DNA of 64,000 nt from Rhodopirellula sp. (GTDB taxonomy: Bacteria; Planctomycetota; Planctomycetia; Pirellulales; Thermoguttaceae). Shown piece by piece: positions 7,438 through 17,417 of this stretch (its first letter is position 1; every line of letters starts with the position of its first letter). The translations under genes and the position numbers were made by a program. The DNA lies in the NCBI GenBank assembly GCA_012728855.1, contig JAAYEH010000714.1, positions 1-64,000 of the forward strand. Direction: 5' to 3'. The notes beneath the pieces are model-generated. The model saw only the letters and a list, made by a program, of their open reading frames with translations. It was not told where the DNA came from and made no database searches.

Positions 7438-9648
7438 TCACTCGGCGATTTTTACCCAGCGGCGCGAGAGGGTGGGCGGTTCGGAGACCTTACTGCTTCG
7501 GGCGGCCGCGGCGGTGAGAATCAGGCCATCCTGGGGCGCATCGGGAATGGGGAGCGTGAGGCGGAAGTCGGCGGCCCCCAGCGCCTCGATTTCAAAGGGC
7601 TTGCGAGTTTCGGCAAGCACTTTGCCCGCCTTGGTTCCCAACGAAACAGTCAGATTGCCCGCCACCGGCTCGCCGTAATCGTTGACCATCTTCACAAGGA
7701 ACTCGCGCGAAGAACCGGCTGAGAGCGCAGGCTGGAAGAAATTGATGTAGACGCCCAAGGGGTTGAAGGCGTGCGACATGTAGTCCGCGAAGGCCGGATC
7801 GAGTAGGAGCTTCGTCACGTCGCGGAAATGGTCCGCCGTATAGACCCCGGGATAGCTGCAGGTGAGGTAGACGAAGTGAATGATGCCCGCGTAGTGGCGG
7901 TGCGCTCGCCAGAACTCCGTCTTGCCGGCCAACAGATAGGCATACATGTCCAGACGTTCGCGCGGCGTGACCTCGGCGCCCATCAGTTGGGCGTAGACGT
8001 TCTCGGTCAGCAGCGTCGGCGAGCCGTCGCGATTGAGCCAGAGCCAGCCGTACTCATTGACAAGGGGGGGATTGGTGTCGGACGGGAGCTTGCCCTTTCT
8101 CGGTTTGCCGTCCATCGTTTCCAGATCGCTCATCTTAAAAGTGAGCTTGCCCTGCCGGCCGCTCGACATCAGGTAGGGGTGGTCCTCCACCGGGTCGTTC
8201 GGGTCGGCGGGCGGATTGTAGCTGTTCTCCCAAGGTCGATCCGAAAGGTCCAGCGATCGCACGGCAGGGATGATCTTGTCGCCGAACATGGCGTCCTTGG
8301 TCTCGTTGTTGGCGTCCCAGACGACAACGCTGGGGTGGTTCCAATTGTCGCGCATCCAGTCTTTGTATTGCCGGATCATCTCCTCGGCATCGTGCGTCCG
8401 CGAGTAGCCTTTGTACCAGTTCGGCCCGCCCGTCCAGACGAAGAACTCGTTCTGAATCAGCAATCCCACTTCATCGCAGATGTCGAGCCATCGGTCGGGG
8501 ACCGGTCCGATACAGAAGCGGAAATAGTTCCAGTGCATCTTCTTGGGAATGTCGCCCAGGAGTTTGCGGACCCACGATTCGTCCCACGGCAGGGCCTTGC
8601 AGAGGGGATCCTCGAAGAAGCGGTGCAGGGTGATGTTCGAGCCGCGGAGGTAGTAGACCTTTCCATTGAGATACGCCCGCTGTGTGGCGGCATCGAAACG
8701 GAATTCTCTCATGCCGAAACGAGTGCGGATCGAATCGCCACCGGTGCTCGAATCGACCACATAGAGGAACGGATCCTCCGGCGACCAGAGGCGAGCGCCA
8801 GGGAGCTTGATCGAGCGGGTAACGACCTTTTCCTCGCCGGGTTGGAGCGAGAGGGGTTCCGGCGGCGCCGCGGCGACTTCCTGCTCATCTTTCCATGTCT
8901 TGACGGAATGCCTCATCGAAGCGGAAACGGCTTGCCCGGACATGTTCTTGATGCGTGTCTCGATGAGGATCTCGCCGGCGGCAATCCGCGGGGCGACCTG
9001 CACGGATTCGATCACGGGGTTGTCGCAGAAATAGACCGAGACGCTGTCATAGATGCCCGGGGTCCACTTGATCTTTTCGAAATCGGAGCCGGTGGGATAG
9101 TTGTCGGGCAGGACGGCCGGATGCGCCCCGATGCGGATGACGAGCGTGTTCTCGTCGTTCCAGCGGATCGCTTTCTCCAGCGCGAAACAGCCCGCGGTGA
9201 AGCAGCCCGCGTACTCGCCGAGCTTCCGGCCGTTGAGCCAGACTGCCGTGCCGAACTGCGCCTTGTTGATCCTCAGCCGGGCGACCGCGCCGGCCGCCGG
9301 CGCACGGAAGGTCGTCCGATACCAGAAATAGTCGCGATCCTGATCCACCTTTCCTTTCCAGTATTTGGCAAGCCACTCTTCCGGCGATTGATTGCTGCGG
9401 ATGCGATTGGCAAGGTTCTCACGGCTGATGAAGCGGTCAACGTCGGCGAATTCAGGCTTTGCCAGGTTGGCCAGGCCGGGAACGGGCGCGGTATGCGTGA
9501 AGTCGGCCGGAATGACGTCGGGCGACTTGCCGTCTTCGATCTGCCACACACCGTCGAGCGAAACAGATTTCCGCTCGGAAGCGGATCCATGCAAAGAAGT
9601 TCCGAAAAGGATCAGGGCCATCAGCGTCAACAGTCTCGTCGCCGTCAT
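7438..9648 (-). CDS. Secreted glycoside hydrolase family 2 protein
   Basis: The protein has 736 residues with a signal peptide (about 1-23). Domains in order are a galactose-binding-like sugar-binding domain (about 35-205, WLNGRKLGEYAG), an immunoglobulin-like sandwich (about 210-320) and a TIM-barrel (about 325-660). The probable acid/base is Glu449 in WDANNE, and the probable nucleophile is Glu532 in PLVNEYGW. These fit the GH2 layout of beta-galactosidase, beta-mannosidase and beta-glucuronidase, but substrate is unknown. The ATG at 9648 follows AAGGAG. A GTG 33 bases upstream is less likely. It lies 48 bases behind another secreted hydrolase on the same strand, so the two are probably co-transcribed. 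Confidence 0.88.
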   Translation of the reverse strand: MTATRLLTLMALILFGTSLHGSASERKSVSLDGVWQIEDGKSPDVIPADFTHTAPVPGLANLAKPEFADVDRFISRENLANRIRSNQSPEEWLAKYWKGKVDQDRDYFWYRTTFRAPAAGAVARLRINKAQFGTAVWLNGRKLGEYAGCFTAGCFALEKAIRWNDENTLVIRIGAHPAVLPDNYPTGSDFEKIKWTPGIYDSVSVYFCDNPVIESVQVAPRIAAGEILIETRIKNMSGQAVSASMRHSVKTWKDEQEVAAAPPEPLSLQPGEEKVVTRSIKLPGARLWSPEDPFLYVVDSSTGGDSIRTRFGMREFRFDAATQRAYLNGKVYYLRGSNITLHRFFEDPLCKALPWDESWVRKLLGDIPKKMHWNYFRFCIGPVPDRWLDICDEVGLLIQNEFFVWTGGPNWYKGYSRTHDAEEMIRQYKDWMRDNWNHPSVVVWDANNETKDAMFGDKIIPAVRSLDLSDRPWENSYNPPADPNDPVEDHPYLMSSGRQGKLTFKMSDLETMDGKPRKGKLPSDTNPPLVNEYGWLWLNRDGSPTLLTENVYAQLMGAEVTPRERLDMYAYLLAGKTEFWRAHRHYAGIIHFVYLTCSYPGVYTADHFRDVTKLLLDPAFADYMSHAFNPLGVYINFFQPALSAGSSREFLVKMVNDYGEPVAGNLTVSLGTKAGKVLAETRKPFEIEALGAADFRLTLPIPDAPQDGLILTAAAARSSKVSEPPTLSRRWVKIAE

Positions 9649-9696
9649 GGTAAATGTCTCCTTGGCAATTCTCTCAATCACTCGCCGAAAGAAATA

Positions 9697-12120
9697 TCAA
9701 TCGCGTAGCTCGACGACGCTATACAGCGGCATCGCATCCAATCGTAGCAGCCCTTGATCCTCGCTTAGCTCAACCGCGAGCGCGCGAGGGGCCGACTCGC
9801 CGGGCACGTGGACGAAAGCCATGCTTCCCGGCCAAACGAACGACGGTGGAAGTCGCAGGACGGTCGCGCCCTTCGCCGGTCCGTGCCGAACCAGGTGCAG
9901 AAGCCACTTGCCTTGGGACCGGTAGGGGATCAGTTCGACCGGAACCTGCGGGTCGAATTGAAACCGCTGGTCATCCGTCCAACGGCAGGCCCACTCGCCC
10001 AGCGCGCCTCGCTCGGCGATAATGACCTTTCCGTCGCCCACCGCCATCGGCGCCGTGGGACAGTTTTCCAGCGCCAGCGCGTCCCAGAGCGTCGAACGAG
10101 GACGGATCCGCCCCAAGGCATCGAACCAGCCGGCCTCGACGGTCGCGATCAGCTTTCCCCCGGCGCGAACCCACTCGGCGACCGCATCGCAGGCTTCCTG
10201 ATCAAGACAATCGGCGTTTTCAAGTGTGAGCACTTGCAAGGGCTGCAAGGTCGCGGTCGAGATCTGGCCTTCCCGCATGAGCACCGTCGACACACCACGG
10301 GTGAGTAACTCACCGAGGTGGTTTGGAATGACGGGAAGACCGAATAGATCGCGAGATCGCGTGGAGATCGCCGCCCCGGCCGTCGCCCAGCGCGTGCCGG
10401 AAAACAGATCCGGTCGCCGGGCGCACCAGGAGACGAGCCTCGCCATCTCGGCTCGGCCGGGGTCGTCGCCGGGGCGGTCCGTGAAGCCATAATAGACGAT
10501 CCACGGCCGCGTTTGATGAGCGAGCGTCGCCGCGACGATTGGCCCGAGCACCTCGGCCGGGCGGAGCCGCTGGAAGTCGCCTTCGTCGAACGTGCCAATG
10601 TAGTTCCACACCGGTCTGCCGGCGGACAACGCCTGCCCGAGCAACATCTTCTCCGACATTCCGCGCGACGTTAGCCCCCGCGACTCCGACAGCAGCATGT
10701 CTTGGTGTTCGTATTGCAGGTCGGTGGCAAGCATGGCCGAGGAAAAGAGATACTGCGTATTGCCGAAGAAGAGGATGTCGGGCCGGATCGACCGCAGTCG
10801 CCGGCGGAACGCCTCGTTCGCTTCGGCCCATACGCGGTTTCGCCAGGCGAGCCAAGCCGCTCGCAAAGGGCCTTCTTCAGTCGGAATCCGCAGAGCGCTC
10901 CAGTCGATCCCAAAGGTCTGCTTAACGCCCGCGGCGCCGAAACGTTGTCGCAGGTACTCTTGGAAGCGAGTCCGGCAGCAGTCGCAGTGGCACGTCCAGC
11001 CGCTTTGGGTATGGAAGAACTGATTGTTGTCGAGCATGACGGCGTCGGCGCCGAGTTCTTTCACAATCCGCTCCGTATAGGCGATCGTGTATTCCAATGC
11101 CGGAGTGTTCGGGCAAAGCCACGGCGCGCCGTACTCGGTTACCGTCTCGCCTTTCGGCCCCCGCTGCGACCAGTCCTCATGCTCACGACCCAACTGCCCG
11201 CTCTGCCACTCGGGTGCGTGGCCGCAATGCATCACACTGGAATATAAAATCAGCCTGTAGCCGGCTTCACGAAAGGCTTCGATGGCCTTGCGGAATTGCT
11301 CGTTCGTCAGGTGATACGACGGCTCAGTGATCGCGTTATGCGCCGCTGGGGGCAGCACGATGAGGGCGTTGAAGCCGAACTCATCGCGAAGTCGCCGCGG
11401 GCGGCCCTCGACGTCGGTAAGCGCGGCGTGCTGCGTTTTGCCCCACGGCTGCAAGACAATCGCCTGGCGATGCCACTCGGTCGGGGTCGGTCCCACGCTG
11501 GGGAGCGGCAATTCATTCGGAATCGCATCCGCGGGAGCAAGCTGCACTTCTGAGGCGATAGCCACGGCCGGTCGCCCCGGCACTTCCAAGAGGATATTCG
11601 ACCAGCGGACGGCCACGCCGAAGTTCGTCACGGTTTTCTTGACCGCCACCCGCAGACCGAGTTCGCTGGTAGCGTTTCCCGCACGCGCTGGACCGCTCGC
11701 TTGCGGTAGATCAAGGCTAACGCGTGCCTCCGGCGTCTTTCCGGCCACGTCGGCTTCCCAGACCACGCGACCGTCGAGTGTGACCTGGGCGAAGTGGCAG
11801 CCCGCCGTCGGGCCGGCAAAATTGTCGCTCCAAGTGAACGACAGCTTCGCCCCTTCATTGCCGCATAATTCGATGGGTCGCACGAGTGCGCCGAAGTCGC
11901 CTTCCTCTGCTCGATGACTCCAAGGGAACTCAACGACCAGTGCCTGGATCAACCCATTACATGTCGGCATGACCCGCGACCGCGTCTGCCAACCGTCGCC
12001 CTTGGACCGGAAATCCCATCCACCGGAGATTTCGGCGCCCCCGGCTATCGCCGCGCAGTTGATCAGTAGAGCGACGCGAATCAGCGCAGGTGCTTGCCAG
12101 CGGAAGCCGGTAGCCGTCAT
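9697..12120 (-). CDS. Putative secreted glycoside hydrolase, GH42/GHL6-like barrel
   Basis: The protein has 807 residues and a signal peptide (about 1-28). An N-terminal beta-rich region is followed by a TIM-barrel-like part with PPAAHNAITEPSYH, LYSSVMHCGH and DAVMLDNNQFFH. A Cys-rich CHCDCCRTRF follows, resembling the zinc site of GH42-like and hypothetical GHL6 proteins. The C-terminal part contains a beta-galactosidase trimerisation-like Rossmann region (VLTLENADCLDQEACDAV). Catalytic residues cannot be assigned with certainty. ATG 12120 has GGAG nearby, while an ATG 33 bases further upstream is less well placed. It is the first gene of a likely two-gene operon with the GH2 enzyme. Confidence 0.75.
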   Translation of the reverse strand: MTATGFRWQAPALIRVALLINCAAIAGGAEISGGWDFRSKGDGWQTRSRVMPTCNGLIQALVVEFPWSHRAEEGDFGALVRPIELCGNEGAKLSFTWSDNFAGPTAGCHFAQVTLDGRVVWEADVAGKTPEARVSLDLPQASGPARAGNATSELGLRVAVKKTVTNFGVAVRWSNILLEVPGRPAVAIASEVQLAPADAIPNELPLPSVGPTPTEWHRQAIVLQPWGKTQHAALTDVEGRPRRLRDEFGFNALIVLPPAAHNAITEPSYHLTNEQFRKAIEAFREAGYRLILYSSVMHCGHAPEWQSGQLGREHEDWSQRGPKGETVTEYGAPWLCPNTPALEYTIAYTERIVKELGADAVMLDNNQFFHTQSGWTCHCDCCRTRFQEYLRQRFGAAGVKQTFGIDWSALRIPTEEGPLRAAWLAWRNRVWAEANEAFRRRLRSIRPDILFFGNTQYLFSSAMLATDLQYEHQDMLLSESRGLTSRGMSEKMLLGQALSAGRPVWNYIGTFDEGDFQRLRPAEVLGPIVAATLAHQTRPWIVYYGFTDRPGDDPGRAEMARLVSWCARRPDLFSGTRWATAGAAISTRSRDLFGLPVIPNHLGELLTRGVSTVLMREGQISTATLQPLQVLTLENADCLDQEACDAVAEWVRAGGKLIATVEAGWFDALGRIRPRSTLWDALALENCPTAPMAVGDGKVIIAERGALGEWACRWTDDQRFQFDPQVPVELIPYRSQGKWLLHLVRHGPAKGATVLRLPPSFVWPGSMAFVHVPGESAPRALAVELSEDQGLLRLDAMPLYSVVELRD

Positions 12121-12210
12121 TGGTTGTCTCCGTGTGGCCCAGGTGTGATTCACTCACAGTTCAATCGGCCTGGCCCTTGGCAGCCGTTGATTCAACAACA
12201 GGAGTCCTTT

Positions 12211-13617
12211 TCACGGACGGAACGGGGTCGCCGGCAAGTCGTCGCCGACGTCTCCGATCCCTCCACCACCCAGGCCGCCAACGGCCCCGCCGGCTCCCAA
12301 GGCAGCATCCATCCCGCCTCCAGCCACACCACCGACTACGTTACCGATTCCCGGTGGCATGGTGCCGGGATTGCTTTGTCCAGCCAATCCATTTGGGAAG
12401 ACACCGGCAGGTCCGCCCGGCATGCCGCCGGGCGGCATCCATCCCATGTCACGGGCGAGGATGTCCCAGAGCGGAGGGAGATTCTCCGGATCGAGCAACC
12501 CCAGATCGAGCGAAAGATCGGGGATCTGCTGCTCGGCAACCAGGTGAAATCTGCGCCCGCCGCCAACAGGTTTTGAGTTGCCCACACGGCCCTCCAACGC
12601 TGCCTCCACCGAGACAGCGAAGGCGGCGAACCCCTCCGGCCCGGTCGCCACGAGTGAGTGCATTCCCGGACTCAATCCCTTGAACGTGAAGACGCCCAAT
12701 TCATCGATCGCGCTGGCCGCCACGACCTCCTTGTCTCGGATCATGAAAACCGTGGTGCGGTGGATCCGCAGAGGGCGCCCGCTCTCGCGATGGAGCCGTC
12801 GCCCGCGGCCGAGGAGCCGCCCGTCGGGCAGCAGGTGAACAGTGTGTTGTCGGATGGTTGAGGCCGGATAGGCGCTTTCTTCAGCGGTCGCTTTCGGCCG
12901 TGCGGCGGCCGCGCCGGGCTCGTCTCTTGCCGCGTCGTAGAGTAATGCCCCAGGTGGGATCTCCGCCGTGGGAGGCTCGACTAGATTCACCAAGGTCGCC
13001 GCCTCTTGAGGCACGTAGCTGGTGACCAATTGTTTCAGCGCCGGAAAACTGGGTGGCGGAACGGCGAGACTCTCGATATCCATCCGCGCTTGCTCAACCT
13101 GGAAAAAGACGGGCTGAATGACCGCGGAAAACCTGCGGGCATCGCCCAATCCGGCCGAGGCGCCGCCGACCAATTGCGTCGAACAGGCCAGGAAGCCATC
13201 AGGCCCCGCAACGACCAGGCTATACACGCCTGGCGCCACACCGTCGATCGTGAATTGCCCAGGCTTATCGAGCATAACTCGGTGGGCAATGCGACCGGAT
13301 TGAAGCAGATTCACGCTCGCCTTTGCGACCGGCCGAAGTTCCTTGGCCGCGGGCGACCAGGCTAGCACCTCTCCGATCAGTTGACCTTCCTTTGCCAGAC
13401 GAATGCGATGCGATCGGAGTTGCTGTCCCAATCGCTCCGGCCCCGCGCCGGCCTGCTGCCAATTCTCCTGATACTCGGCGGTTTCCGTGGTTGTTGCCGG
13501 TTCACCGGCGCGAGAGCCGCTGCCGGCTAAAAGGATCGCGGCGGCGACCGCGAGCAAAAAACGACCGAGAACGGAACGACAAAGCGGCATGCGATATCCG
13601 TAGCATGTCGTTTTCAT
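12211..13617 (-). CDS. Secreted protein with two carboxypeptidase-regulatory-like repeats and Gly-rich tail
   Basis: The protein has 468 residues. A signal peptide follows a short basic leader (about 1-37). Two similar beta-sandwich modules end in GQFTIDGVAPGVYSLV and GVFTFKGLSPGMHSLV, the pattern of CarboxypepD_reg/SdrD-B-like domains in planctomycete surface proteins. The last 80 residues are rich in Gly, Pro and Met. No catalytic motif is visible, so a structural or adhesive role outside the inner membrane is inferred. ATG 13617 is chosen because the signal peptide begins there. It precedes the hydrolase pair on the same strand by 90 bases. Confidence 0.75.
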   Translation of the reverse strand: MKTTCYGYRMPLCRSVLGRFLLAVAAAILLAGSGSRAGEPATTTETAEYQENWQQAGAGPERLGQQLRSHRIRLAKEGQLIGEVLAWSPAAKELRPVAKASVNLLQSGRIAHRVMLDKPGQFTIDGVAPGVYSLVVAGPDGFLACSTQLVGGASAGLGDARRFSAVIQPVFFQVEQARMDIESLAVPPPSFPALKQLVTSYVPQEAATLVNLVEPPTAEIPPGALLYDAARDEPGAAAARPKATAEESAYPASTIRQHTVHLLPDGRLLGRGRRLHRESGRPLRIHRTTVFMIRDKEVVAASAIDELGVFTFKGLSPGMHSLVATGPEGFAAFAVSVEAALEGRVGNSKPVGGGRRFHLVAEQQIPDLSLDLGLLDPENLPPLWDILARDMGWMPPGGMPGGPAGVFPNGLAGQSNPGTMPPGIGNVVGGVAGGGMDAALGAGGAVGGLGGGGIGDVGDDLPATPFRP

Positions 13618-13928
13618 GGCGACACCTTGAAACAAGACGAGACGGCGAGATACATTTGCAACCTCCTTTACGGTACTCTCCCGTGCTGCGGAAATCAATG
13701 AACCACCCGCTGGAACTGCCGTCAGCCCGAACACCAGGGATCGGCGAATGAAGAACTGTCACGAAATCGACGTGAGAAGGGGTCGGGATTCTTTCCTTCG
13801 TGTCGGCCGGGCAACACTGTCGTATATGGACGGATGCTTTTCGAGCCGACACGAAAGAAAGACTCCCGACCCCCTCGGTCCCGCCCCAGAACCGTTGGAT
13901 TGCAGCAGACGGGCTGATTAGGCCACTC
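13618..13928. other. Intergenic region with family-D hairpin
   Basis: No gene is visible. The region contains the family-D hairpin at 13778-13875 and the upstream region of the 13617 gene. Confidence 0.5.
13778..13875. repeat. Family-D long hairpin, copy 1
   Basis: AGGGGTCGGGATTCTTTCC at the left and a right arm ending in GACTCCCGACCCCCT pair over about 30 bases, including a GTGTCGGC/GCCGACAC segment. The loop is about 36 nt and contains GGGCAACACTG. It lies 53 bases after the stop of the kinase-FGE gene. Copies 2 and 3 are at 17181-17280 and 49511-49604. Confidence 0.9.
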
Positions 13929-16900
13929 TCACGGCCCCCCGGTATTTGCCGGTCGCGATTTCTCGCCTTCGAGGCTGACGGTTCGGGCAATTCGGAACCC
14001 GATTTCAAAGCTCTGTTTCGCGGGGACATCACTGTCGCGATCGGCCAACCGCACGATGGCGGCTTCACTCAGATACCCCCCTCCGCGGATTTCATACACG
14101 AAACCGGGCCGAGAGTCGCTACCGTCGACAAGGGTTTTGTCGGCCGGCAGGGGCGGATATTCGTCGAAATACCAGTTCTGGCACCATTCCAACGCGTTTC
14201 CCAAGACGTCGAAAAGCCCCAGATCGTTCGGCTTCAGCGACGCCACCGGGTGGCTGCGGTCCGCTGAATTCCCGCGAAACCAGACATAATCGGCCAGCCG
14301 GCGCTCGTCGGCGCCGAAGTACCGACTCGTCGCCACGCCCGCCCTCGCGGCGTATTCCCACTCGGCGGCGGTTGGCAGGCGATATCCCGTGCGGTTCAGC
14401 AAGTTCTCGGGGAGTTTGAGAGGGCGGTCGGCGCCGATCTGCTCCAACGGAGGGAAACACATCTGATCCTCGGCGATTCCTTCTTGTTGGCTGAGCCAAC
14501 GGCAGTAGCGGGCGGCATCGAACCAACTCACGTCCAGGACCGGGCAGGCGTCCGTCGGACTGTATTTGGCATCGTACTCATGGTCCGGGTCGAAGCGGAG
14601 GTACTCCGCCAGAGTCACTTCGTGAGTGCCGATAGCAAACGAGCGGGGGATCGTTCGTCGATGAGGCCATTCCACCCAAATCCGATCCTCTTCTTGCTCC
14701 GGTGAACCCATTGTGAAGGTGACCGGCCCCCGCACGACCGCCAGCGTCTGCCCCGCCTGATTCACGAACCACTCGCGAGACCGGTCCGGCTCTTTGGCTT
14801 TCAGCTTCTCATGGATCGCGACGATCTCATCCGTGAATCCCCATTCTGCCAGCAGCCATTGGGCGGCGGAATGGACGCCAGGGTCGCCGTGTTGCTCGAA
14901 AAGTCTGCGGATGCGGGGCAAGACGTCGCGGCGCTGGACGGAGGAGAGCTGCGCCGTGCGATATTCGCCGAGGCTCAGCAGCAACGCGGCAATGATGCCG
15001 CGGTCCTCTTCGATCGCCAGCCGCCCGGCAACCGTGCTCGACAGGACATCGGCCGCGGCGATGCGGTGGATGATTTCCATGCGAAGGGCCGGATCACTTG
15101 CTGAACTCAGCAACGGCCAGACCGGATCGCTTTGGCCGAGATAGAGGAGGGCAACGGCGAGATTGCTCTGCGCCGTGGCCGACGCGTCGGTCGGCGAATT
15201 CTTCTCCTGGAGCCCGGCCAGCAAGAGGGGAATCAGAGTGTTTCCGCGACGCTCGAAGGAACGCATCAGGAAAGGAAGCTGTGTGGAATCCGCGTGCAAC
15301 AAGAGATCGATGAACTGCGACGGTTCCTGGCACAGTTCGGGAAGCACAATCGCTGCGACCAGCCGATCCTCCTGCTGTTGGCCGCTGAGAAAAGAGTTGC
15401 GCAACGCAAGACGAAGCCGATCGGCCACGGGGCGAACAGCGGCGATCCAGTCGGGCAACTCCAGCGAATCCTGCACCAGCAACATGGCGGCCGTGTCCGA
15501 GGCGATTCCGTCCCAGCGCGGACTCCCCGGATCGAACAGAGCCAGCGCACAGGCCGCCCGAAACGTTTGCGACCGGTCCACCTTGCCGCCCGCCGCCCGC
15601 TGCCAGAACCAGCCGGCCACATCGTTTGCGTAAGGTTTCAGCAGTTGCCGCAAAACGAGGAACTCGCCGGCATCCGAATCCAGCAGCCGTTCGCTCAGCA
15701 CGATCAGAAGGCTGCGACGGCTCGCCCGCTCGCCGAGCACCAATTCGGCGGCGGTGAAGCGGGTGCGCTGATGCTCCGTGAGAGATTGAGAATCGGCAAG
15801 CGACTGCAGCCTGGGCAAGACGTCGCGTTGAAAGGGCCGGAGGCTCTCGAGAATCAAGGGGAGCGACTCCGACTCAGCGGTCTGCAATGCCTGCACCAGC
15901 GCATCGACGCGACGTTGCTGTTCGAGCCGCGCCACGATGGCAAAGGAACTGGAGACCACCGTGGCGATCGCCAGGATCAAGAACGTCGCGACAATCGCCG
16001 CCGCAATGGCAGGATTGCGGCGGGCCCAGCGCCACGTTCGGCCCAGCGGCCCGATCCGCCGCGCCAGGATCGGCTCGCCGCGGAGATAGCGATCCAACTC
16101 GTCGGCCATCTCCGCCGCGGTGCCGTAGCGTTTGCCGGCCGATTTCTCCAGGCACTTGAGACAAATCGTCTCCAGGTCGCGGGGCACCTGCGCGTTGAGT
16201 TGCCGCGGGCGGGGAGGTTCCTCCTCGATGACCTGCTTCAAGACCATGCGGAGGTCGCCGCGGAAGGGACGCTCTCCGGTGAGCAGTTCGAAGAGCATGA
16301 CGCCGAGAGAATAGACGTCGGTGCGGCGGTCGGCGCGATGGCCTTCGCCACGGGCCTGTTCCGGAGACATATAGGCCGGCGTTCCCAGGATTTGACCTTC
16401 CATCGTCTGGCTGACTTCGCCCGCCTGGCGCTTGGCAAGGCCGAAGTCGGTTACGAAAGGCTCTCCGGCGGGGTCGATGAGGACGTTGGCGGGTTTGAGA
16501 TCCCGGTGAATCACCCCGCGTTGATGGGCGTAGTCCAGAGCGCGGGCGATTTTGGCGACCAGCGCCGAGATTTCACGGCGCGTAAGCTTGCCGGTGGTGA
16601 GCCAGTCGTCCAGCGATGAGCCCTCGACGAAGTCGCTGACGATGTAGATCACCGGCCCTTCGCGTCCGACCTCGTGAACGCTGATGATATTGGGATGGCG
16701 AAGCTGCCCGGCCGCACGGGCCTCGCGGACGAACTTCTCGGTTTCCTCCTCGTCGAGTTGTCCGCGGCGGGGGATTTTTACCGCTACGATACGGTCCAAT
16801 TCGGTGTCTTTGGCTTTCCAGACGGAGCCGAACGCGCCGGCGCCGAGCTGCTCGATCAACTCGAAGTGCCCCAGCCGCTGCCGGCGCCGCAGGGTGCCGT

Positions 16901-17129
16901 CCTGGGCCTGATAGGCCAGCGCCTCGTCGCCCGCCAGGGCAAAGGCACTCCCACATGCCGAACAAGCGATCTGGGAAAGGGGTTTGTCGTCCAGTACGGC
17001 CACCGACGAGCGGCACTTAGGGCAGCGGACCCGCAGGCTGCCCGAGAAGTTCATCGTCTCCGCCGTCTTATCCGGCGGACGAGGTTCCGGCGCCGAATCG
17101 CCGCTGAAAATGAGCGTCTCGTCAACCAC
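13929..17129 (-). CDS. Ser/Thr protein kinase fused to a formylglycine-generating-enzyme-like domain
   Basis: This 1,066-residue protein has a cytoplasmic N-terminus and one membrane segment (about 374-397). A zinc-ribbon-like CPKC/CSAC pair (Cys36, 39, 56, 59) precedes a complete Hanks kinase domain (about 88-345). That domain has GAGAFG, Lys118, HRD 208-210, DFG 228-230 and APE-like SPE. Beyond the membrane lies a helical region with HEAT-like repeats (about 410-770) and an FGE/SUMF1-like domain (about 795-1055). The latter shows TMGSPEQEEDR, GYRLPTAAEWEYAAR, FDVLGNALEWCQNW and IRGGGY. This architecture is common in planctomycetes. I infer a transmembrane signalling kinase whose FGE-like domain acts as a ligand-binding fold. 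Whether it oxidises cysteine is unclear. Confidence 0.93.
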   Translation of the reverse strand: MVDETLIFSGDSAPEPRPPDKTAETMNFSGSLRVRCPKCRSSVAVLDDKPLSQIACSACGSAFALAGDEALAYQAQDGTLRRRQRLGHFELIEQLGAGAFGSVWKAKDTELDRIVAVKIPRRGQLDEEETEKFVREARAAGQLRHPNIISVHEVGREGPVIYIVSDFVEGSSLDDWLTTGKLTRREISALVAKIARALDYAHQRGVIHRDLKPANVLIDPAGEPFVTDFGLAKRQAGEVSQTMEGQILGTPAYMSPEQARGEGHRADRRTDVYSLGVMLFELLTGERPFRGDLRMVLKQVIEEEPPRPRQLNAQVPRDLETICLKCLEKSAGKRYGTAAEMADELDRYLRGEPILARRIGPLGRTWRWARRNPAIAAAIVATFLILAIATVVSSSFAIVARLEQQRRVDALVQALQTAESESLPLILESLRPFQRDVLPRLQSLADSQSLTEHQRTRFTAAELVLGERASRRSLLIVLSERLLDSDAGEFLVLRQLLKPYANDVAGWFWQRAAGGKVDRSQTFRAACALALFDPGSPRWDGIASDTAAMLLVQDSLELPDWIAAVRPVADRLRLALRNSFLSGQQQEDRLVAAIVLPELCQEPSQFIDLLLHADSTQLPFLMRSFERRGNTLIPLLLAGLQEKNSPTDASATAQSNLAVALLYLGQSDPVWPLLSSASDPALRMEIIHRIAAADVLSSTVAGRLAIEEDRGIIAALLLSLGEYRTAQLSSVQRRDVLPRIRRLFEQHGDPGVHSAAQWLLAEWGFTDEIVAIHEKLKAKEPDRSREWFVNQAGQTLAVVRGPVTFTMGSPEQEEDRIWVEWPHRRTIPRSFAIGTHEVTLAEYLRFDPDHEYDAKYSPTDACPVLDVSWFDAARYCRWLSQQEGIAEDQMCFPPLEQIGADRPLKLPENLLNRTGYRLPTAAEWEYAARAGVATSRYFGADERRLADYVWFRGNSADRSHPVASLKPNDLGLFDVLGNALEWCQNWYFDEYPPLPADKTLVDGSDSRPGFVYEIRGGGYLSEAAIVRLADRDSDVPAKQSFEIGFRIARTVSLEGEKSRPANTGGP

Positions 17130-17180
17130 GAGCTTTCTCCAGGATCAGCACCGGAGGCAGACGCTGGATCGCCGCGGGGA

Positions 17181-17280
17181 AGGGGATCGGGAGTTTTTTT
17201 TCCGTGTCGGCCGGGCAACGCTTTCACACATGGATTGAGCTTTTTCCGGCCGACACGGAAAAAAAGACTCCCGATCCCCT
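17181..17280. repeat. Family-D long hairpin, copy 2
   Basis: Arms of about 32 bases (17181-17212 and 17248-17280), including GTGTCGGCC/GGCCGACAC and GATCGGGAGT/ACTCCCGATC, flank a loop of about 35 nt with the same GGGCAAC start as copy 1. It lies between the kinase-FGE start and the secDF end. Confidence 0.9.
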
Positions 17281-17417
17281 CGGACCTGCCACCCCAGTGG
17301 ATGTGATACTTGTCTTCTCGCCAATGCTCAGTCTGTCCGTAGCTTATCCGCTCGGCGATCCGTTGTCGAGCGTTTCAGCTTTCGAACTCGCGGCAGTGCG
17401 ATTCGGTATCGGTCGGC

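Noticed and set aside
7828..9708. A 626-codon plus-strand frame opposite the GH2 gene
   Set aside because: No motifs or ribosome site. The minus strand shows a clear GH2 protein with signal peptide and catalytic Glu residues.
15132..16619. A 495-codon plus-strand frame opposite the kinase-FGE gene
   Set aside because: It is a shadow of high GC codon bias. The kinase motifs are unmistakable on the other strand.
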